From Planococcus halotolerans (GTDB taxonomy: Bacteria > Bacillota > Bacilli > Bacillales_A > Planococcaceae), in assembly GCF_003289955.1 (NCBI RefSeq), contig NZ_QLZR01000003.1, positions 124,001 to 188,000 on the forward strand: a stretch of 64,000 bases of DNA, read 5' to 3'. The notes below the pieces were generated by a model, which did no database searches, was not told where the DNA came from, and was given only the letters and a program-made list of their open reading frames with translations. Positions 59,920 through 64,000 of this stretch are shown here, in pieces. Numbering within the stretch: the first letter of the stretch is position 1; every line of letters starts with the position of its first letter. Position numbers and translations under genes: made by a program.

Positions 59920-60507
59920 GTGGTGGGAAGTTCAATTAGGACGATATTTATCCTTATGGGTGCTGGTACGGTATTTTATCTGTTTATGAAATACAGTTAT
60001 TTAGTGGGCTTTCTATTTTTAAATTCGATTACGGGTTCCCTCGTTTTCATAGGAGCAATAATTGGAGCAATCTGGGCAGCAATTAAACTGGATGGTATTA
60101 TCTCAAAAAGCCGGTATGAATTTCCTCTCCAATCGGCTGCAATCCTGCTAATGTCTTTGTTCTTCGCCTACCAAATGTTTGCTTCCCATTTTTATTCGGA
60201 GAAATATCTGAAAGAGGCAGGACTGGAGAAAGTGGAGCAGATGTTCGAACTGGGAGAACTGAATCTTGATGAAAACGAATTGCGTGCCAGGGCAGAAAAA
60301 ATTGCTGTAAAAGAGTCGGCCTACATGATGTCGTTATATGGCATTAATTCGCGTCCCGCTGGAGTCGAAGAATTGGAAGTCCTGGAATTCAAACGCAGGT
60401 ATCATGCATTCGATTTGGTGGTCGGCGGCGAGGGCAAAAGCGAGAGCTACACCTTTACTCGTGATGGACTCGACTTCAAAATCAGCGGTAATTCGGTAAT
60501 GGAATAA
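59920..60507 (+). CDS. Hypothetical membrane protein
   Basis: A 195-residue protein starting at GTG 59920 (a second GTG follows); AAGGGGGAG precedes it at 6 bases. Three hydrophobic segments in the first 85 residues (TIFILMGAGTVFYLFMKYS, FLFLNSITGSLVFIGAIIGA, QSAAILLMSLFFAYQMFAS) are followed by a soluble C-terminal domain rich in Glu. No family is recognised. It is followed after 34 bases by the EmrE-like transporter gene and may share its transcript. Confidence 0.65.
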   Translation: MVGSSIRTIFILMGAGTVFYLFMKYSYLVGFLFLNSITGSLVFIGAIIGAIWAAIKLDGIISKSRYEFPLQSAAILLMSLFFAYQMFASHFYSEKYLKEAGLEKVEQMFELGELNLDENELRARAEKIAVKESAYMMSLYGINSRPAGVEELEVLEFKRRYHAFDLVVGGEGKSESYTFTRDGLDFKISGNSVME

Positions 60508-60541
60508 AGTAAGGTAGATATGTCACCGAGGAAATATACAG

Positions 60542-61528
60542 ATGAGAACGGGAGGGAGTCACTTGCGGCCAATCATAATCGGAGTCTTTTCAGCATTCTT
60601 TTTCGCCTTTACATTTGTACTCAATGCATCGATGGAAGCCACCGGAGGCAGCTGGATCTGGAGTGCCTCGCTCAGGTATTTTTTCATGGTCCCATTTTTA
60701 ATAGCTATCGTGCTCATGAGGAAAAACCTGCGGCCTGTATTCAGTGAAATGAGAAAACAGCCAGGTAAATGGCTGTTATGGAGCTTTGTCGGATTCGGCT
60801 TGTTCTACGCGCCTCTCTGTTTTGCCGCTGCCTATTCACCTGGCTGGCTGATTGCCGGAACATGGCAGATCACGATTGTTTCAGGCGCTTTACTCGCTCC
60901 ATTATTTTTTACAACCATACATACGCCGGGAGGCACCCGGAAAGTGAGAGGGAAGATTCCGGTCAAAGGGCTGCTTATGTCATTGATCATTCTGCTTGGC
61001 GTGGCGTTGATGCAAATGGAACACGCCAAGCAATTGTCATTGGAAAACATATTGTTTGGAATTGTACCGATTCTCATCGCTTCATTTGCCTATCCGCTCG
61101 GAAACCGCAAAATGATGGAAGTGTGCGAAGGGCGGCTGGACGCTTACCAACGGGTACTGGGGATGACAATCGCAAGTCTGCCTTTATGGTTCCTGCTTTC
61201 AGCGTTCGGCATTTTCACCGTCGGAATGCCAAGCGGCAGCCAGGCTTTCCAGTCATTGCTGGTGGCCATTTTCTCAGGCGTAATCGCCACGGTTCTATTC
61301 TTCATGGCGACCGATATGGTAAGGGGAAGCATGTCGAAACTTGCAGCAGTGGAAGCAACGCAGTCAATGGAAGTTCTCTTTGCCTTAGCGGGTGAACTGC
61401 TGTTTCTGTCCATCCTGTTCCCGTCGCCGATATCCTGGCTCGGTATCGTCATTGTGATTCTGGGCATGATTTTGCATAGTTATGTTTCGAGTGTGAGAGC
61501 GGAGAAGCTTGTTAAGCAGGCGGTGTAG
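60542..61528 (+). CDS. EmrE-like multidrug resistance efflux transporter (DMT superfamily)
   Basis: A 328-residue protein with about ten membrane segments. The start region PIIIGVFSAFFFAFTFVLNA then SMEATGGSWIWSASLRYFFM and the motif FGLFYAPLCFAAAYSPGWLI, plus YPLGNRKMMEVCEGRLDAYQ, match the long multidrug-resistance-efflux branch of the drug/metabolite transporters. ATG 60542 has GAGGAAATATACAG upstream; a TTG at 60563 with GGGAGG is an alternative start. Substrate unknown. Confidence 0.8.
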   Translation: MRTGGSHLRPIIIGVFSAFFFAFTFVLNASMEATGGSWIWSASLRYFFMVPFLIAIVLMRKNLRPVFSEMRKQPGKWLLWSFVGFGLFYAPLCFAAAYSPGWLIAGTWQITIVSGALLAPLFFTTIHTPGGTRKVRGKIPVKGLLMSLIILLGVALMQMEHAKQLSLENILFGIVPILIASFAYPLGNRKMMEVCEGRLDAYQRVLGMTIASLPLWFLLSAFGIFTVGMPSGSQAFQSLLVAIFSGVIATVLFFMATDMVRGSMSKLAAVEATQSMEVLFALAGELLFLSILFPSPISWLGIVIVILGMILHSYVSSVRAEKLVKQAV

Positions 61529-61560
61529 TTCTTTTTTTGGATTGCTCTTTTAGATGAATT

Positions 61561-61594
61561 AAAGGACTTCCGTTTTTTCGGAAGTCCTTTTTGC
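61561..61594. terminator. Terminator between convergent genes
   Basis: AAAGGACTTCCG pairs with CGGAAGTCCTTT, followed by TT. Confidence 0.9.
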
Positions 61595-61597
61595 TTT

Positions 61598-62110
61598 TTA
61601 TGAAACTGCTTTAGCTTCTTTTTTCATTTCTTTGAAATCGTTTAAGATATATATCCCATCGGATTTTTGACCGCCTAAATTCTGCATGAATGAAGGGTAA
61701 GTGATAGGAATTATCGTAAAGAAGAATACAGATAAACTAACGAATGCTATTCTGTTTAGAATGATTCCCGGAACGCCGGCAATAAAATATGAGCAGCTTA
61801 AGAGTGCTATAAAAGCAATCAATGAAGCGAGCGGTCCACCGGCACTAAACAAGAGATTCTGTTTATGCGTGGCGGGCGGCAACTCATCTGGGTTCCCAAT
61901 TACGCAGCGACCTGAAAAGGCGATGGCCAGATAACATGTCAGTCTTCCAAGGCGAAGCTTCAGCTTATTCTCTTTAGTAATCGCCCCTAAATAAATTTCG
62001 GCTTTTGCTTTCTTGTTTCGCAAGAGCAGTGGAATGGCATGCCCAAGTTCATGAATGAAAAGTGCTGTGTTAAGGATAAGCAGCACTGTAATTACTTCTA
62101 AAAGAAACAT
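61598..62110 (-). CDS. M50-like membrane metallopeptidase
   Basis: A 170-residue membrane protein. The ATG at 62110 (MFLLEVITVLLILNTALFIH) follows GGAGGTTGC; the longer frame has no ribosome site. HELGHAIPLLLRNKK is the HExxH zinc site of site-2-type (M50) proteases within the first membrane segment, and SAGGPLASLIAFIALLS resembles the conserved PDZ-less second motif (GPLAN-like). With three to four segments it is a minimal member of the family. Substrate unknown. Confidence 0.75.
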   Translation of the reverse strand: MFLLEVITVLLILNTALFIHELGHAIPLLLRNKKAKAEIYLGAITKENKLKLRLGRLTCYLAIAFSGRCVIGNPDELPPATHKQNLLFSAGGPLASLIAFIALLSCSYFIAGVPGIILNRIAFVSLSVFFFTIIPITYPSFMQNLGGQKSDGIYILNDFKEMKKEAKAVS

Positions 62111-62316
62111 TAAATGCAACCTCCATTTCACTATGTATAAAAATTCCTTTTCTTTATTACGGGAGGAAGGCAGGGGAAGTTTCAATTTGGATAGAAATTA
62201 CCGATTTTATAAGTAATTTTTATCCAGAATTAGAAACAGTATTGCCAAGTCAGTGGTAACATGAAGAGAAGTGAGAAACAGTTTTTCTTGAAGAAATCAA
62301 CATCTGGAGGGGACTT

Positions 62317-62550
62317 ATGGTTTCGTATAATAATTCTAAGGGACATAAGAGTACTCCTGCCAGAAAAGCGGCTGAAAGAACTTTTGCTTTCTTTTTACTG
62401 GTCTTGTTAAGTCATACAATCTACGGATTCTATAAGGATTTCACACTCAACGCTTCGTTCTATATTATGATCGGCGGTTTGGTTTTCTTTTTTGTGAATG
62501 ATTATTTGTTGGGGCGGTTTTCGAAGGATGAAGAGAGTGAAGAAATGTGA
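62317..62550 (+). CDS. Small two-segment membrane protein
   Basis: A 77-residue protein. GGAGGGGACTT precedes the ATG. Two hydrophobic stretches (TFAFFLLVLLSHTIYGFY and ASFYIMIGGLVFFFVNDYLL) between a basic N-terminus and an acidic C-terminus. No family is recognised. Confidence 0.65.
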   Translation: MVSYNNSKGHKSTPARKAAERTFAFFLLVLLSHTIYGFYKDFTLNASFYIMIGGLVFFFVNDYLLGRFSKDEESEEM

Positions 62551-62698
62551 TAGTGAGTGAATCCTTATATTTTTTGCCGTATGCCTTTTTTATTACCTCT
62601 CATCCAAAAGTCTGAATATTCTTTAATTTAAGCCTAAACTCTTCTATTCTCCTCTAATTTCTATATAATGAACAATTATGGAATAGGGAGTGGAAGCG

Positions 62699-63913
62699 AT
62701 GACGAAATTGAGACAGGAAGCGCTGCAAATGCATCGGGAGCATCAGGGGAAACTGGAGATTGTTTCAAAAGTCGCTTTGCGAAATGAGTATGATTTGAGT
62801 TTGGCTTACTCTCCCGGCGTCGCTGAACCGTGCAAGGAAATTGAGCGGGATAAAGCGGCAGCATACGATTATACGATGAAAGGCAATACGGTCGCTGTGC
62901 TGACGAATGGTACGGCGGTGCTCGGCCTTGGCAATATTGGACCGGATGCTTCGATGCCAGTCATGGAAGGGAAAGCGGCACTGCTGAAAAGTTTTGCCGG
63001 CGTGGATGCATTTCCCATCGCTTTAAAGACGGAGGATCCGGAAGAGATCATTCGGACGGTGAAATTGCTTGAGCCGGGATTTGGCGGTGTGAACTTGGAA
63101 GATATCAAAGCTCCTGAGTGTTTTATTGTCGAAGATCGGTTGAGAAAGGAAATGGATATTCCGGTGTTCCATGATGACCAGCACGGCACGGCGATTGTTA
63201 CGCTGGCCGGTTTGATCAATGCGCTGAAATTAACGGGCCGTTCCGTGGAAGAAACGAAAGTGGTCGTCAATGGAGCGGGTGCCGCCGGAATTGCGGTGGT
63301 GAAATTGCTGAGTGGCTACGGTTTTCCGAATATCATTATGTGCGATACCAAAGGCGCGATTTATGAAGGCCGCCCGAATGGCATGAACCCATATAAAGAG
63401 CAGGTTGCGGCAATCACTAATTTCAATAAAGAAGACGGCCAACTGGCAGATGTAATCCAGGGAGCTGATGTCTTTATCGGCGTTTCGGCTGAGGGGGCGC
63501 TGACACAGGACATGATCCGCTCCATGAATGCTGAACCGATTATTTTCGCGATGGCCAATCCGAATCCGGAGATTCTGCCGCATCTGGCAAAAGAAGCGGG
63601 CGCGCGCGTTGTTGGCACCGGCCGTTCTGATTTCCCTAATCAAGTCAATAACGTCCTTGCGTTTCCGGGCATATTCCGGGGGGCGCTCGACGTGCGGGCA
63701 AGCGATATCAATGAAGCGATGAAAATTGCCGCCGTTAGAGCGATTGCCGGCTTGCTGGAAGAAGATGCGCTTCACGACGATTATGTCATCCCGGCGCCTT
63801 TCGATCCACGGGTTGCACCAGCCGTAGCTAAAGCTGTTGCGCAGGCTGCTGTCGAGACGGGTGTGGCGAGGAAGCCGTTGGCTGAGAAGGTCGAAGTGTT
63901 TTCAGATAAATAA
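62699..63913 (+). CDS. ytsJ: NAD(P)-dependent malic enzyme, YtsJ type
   Basis: A 404-residue enzyme converting malate to pyruvate and CO2. Motifs: YDLSLAYSPGVAEPCKEIER (catalytic Tyr region), GNTVAVLTNGTAVLGLGNIG, IPVFHDDQHGTAIVTLAGLI (metal Asp residues), VVVNGAGAAGIAVVKLLSGY (coenzyme fold) and FAMANPNPEILPHLAKEAGA. The short, single-domain form (about 410 residues) is like YtsJ of Bacillus. The ATG at 62699 is preferred because GGGAG lies upstream; a GTG three codons before is possible. It completes the carbon-metabolism theme of the right third of the window. Confidence 0.92.
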   Translation: MTKLRQEALQMHREHQGKLEIVSKVALRNEYDLSLAYSPGVAEPCKEIERDKAAAYDYTMKGNTVAVLTNGTAVLGLGNIGPDASMPVMEGKAALLKSFAGVDAFPIALKTEDPEEIIRTVKLLEPGFGGVNLEDIKAPECFIVEDRLRKEMDIPVFHDDQHGTAIVTLAGLINALKLTGRSVEETKVVVNGAGAAGIAVVKLLSGYGFPNIIMCDTKGAIYEGRPNGMNPYKEQVAAITNFNKEDGQLADVIQGADVFIGVSAEGALTQDMIRSMNAEPIIFAMANPNPEILPHLAKEAGARVVGTGRSDFPNQVNNVLAFPGIFRGALDVRASDINEAMKIAAVRAIAGLLEEDALHDDYVIPAPFDPRVAPAVAKAVAQAAVETGVARKPLAEKVEVFSDK

Positions 63914-63919
63914 TAGTTG

Positions 63920-63957
63920 AAAGACAGCCGTGCTCTGGGAGCATGGCTGTCTTTTGG
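63920..63957 (+). terminator. Terminator after malic enzyme
   Basis: AAAGACAGCC pairs with GGCTGTCTTT. Confidence 0.9.
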
Positions 63958-64000
63958 TTTGTGGCACGATAAACTTGTCGTCGGTACCTGTAATTTTATT

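Noticed and set aside
60769-61395. 208-codon plus-strand frame
   Set aside because: Out-of-frame shadow of the EmrE-like transporter.

Overview
The window looks like a chromosomal segment of a Bacillales bacterium, most likely Planococcaceae (Planococcus or Planomicrobium type). This is inference, based on strong AGGAGG-type ribosome sites, catabolite (cre) boxes, a CcpC-type box ahead of a citZ-like citrate synthase, a YtsJ-type malic enzyme and a YfiT/BstA-type DinB protein. No rRNA, tRNA, CRISPR array, intact prophage or intact insertion sequence was seen.

Bases 1-16,600 are an accessory, repeat-rich zone. It carries a coiled-coil Excalibur protein, a GIY-YIG nuclease fused to a DUF2075 helicase, a tight two-gene operon of a ParA-type ATPase and a protein with a class III nucleotidyl-cyclase-like pattern (the best candidate for an undescribed system), a small pair with a DUF2188 protein, two wrecked copies of one alpha/beta hydrolase lipoprotein, a PQQ-type sugar dehydrogenase lipoprotein, an FAH-family enzyme beside an aspartase remnant, and a minus-strand cluster of two more GIY-YIG proteins plus an unknown. 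Two families of small MITE-like elements are packed here: family A (about 160 bp, 25-bp terminal inverted repeats, internal hairpin) and family B (141 bp, CCCTGTGTC ends, strong central hairpin).

Bases 16,600-41,000 are ordinary chromosomal genes (FAD monooxygenase, M20 peptidase, SWIM protein, Na+/Ca2+ exchanger, CPBP protease, MetX-like hydrolase, luciferase-like oxidoreductase, FUSC exporter, UvrA-like ABC protein, alcohol dehydrogenase with a divergent LuxR regulator, glycosyltransferase, GNAT). Gene relics lie among them: VWA protein, peptidase E, SDR and GNAT tails. Between genes sit arrays of 9-12-bp words repeated at almost exactly 20 or 21 bp, with different words in different arrays. 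I know no name for these.

Bases 41,000-64,000 are mainly carbon metabolism: OFA transporter, citrate synthase, acetyl-CoA hydrolase/CoA-transferase, CstA, two acetamidase/formamidase paralogues, a sugar porter with a perfect cre box, and malic enzyme. Small membrane proteins, an orphan bioD and fragments of OYE and FMO genes are interspersed. Matching ATAA-N7-TTAT dyads ahead of the citrate synthase and the CoA-transferase suggest shared control of acetyl-CoA entry into the citrate cycle.
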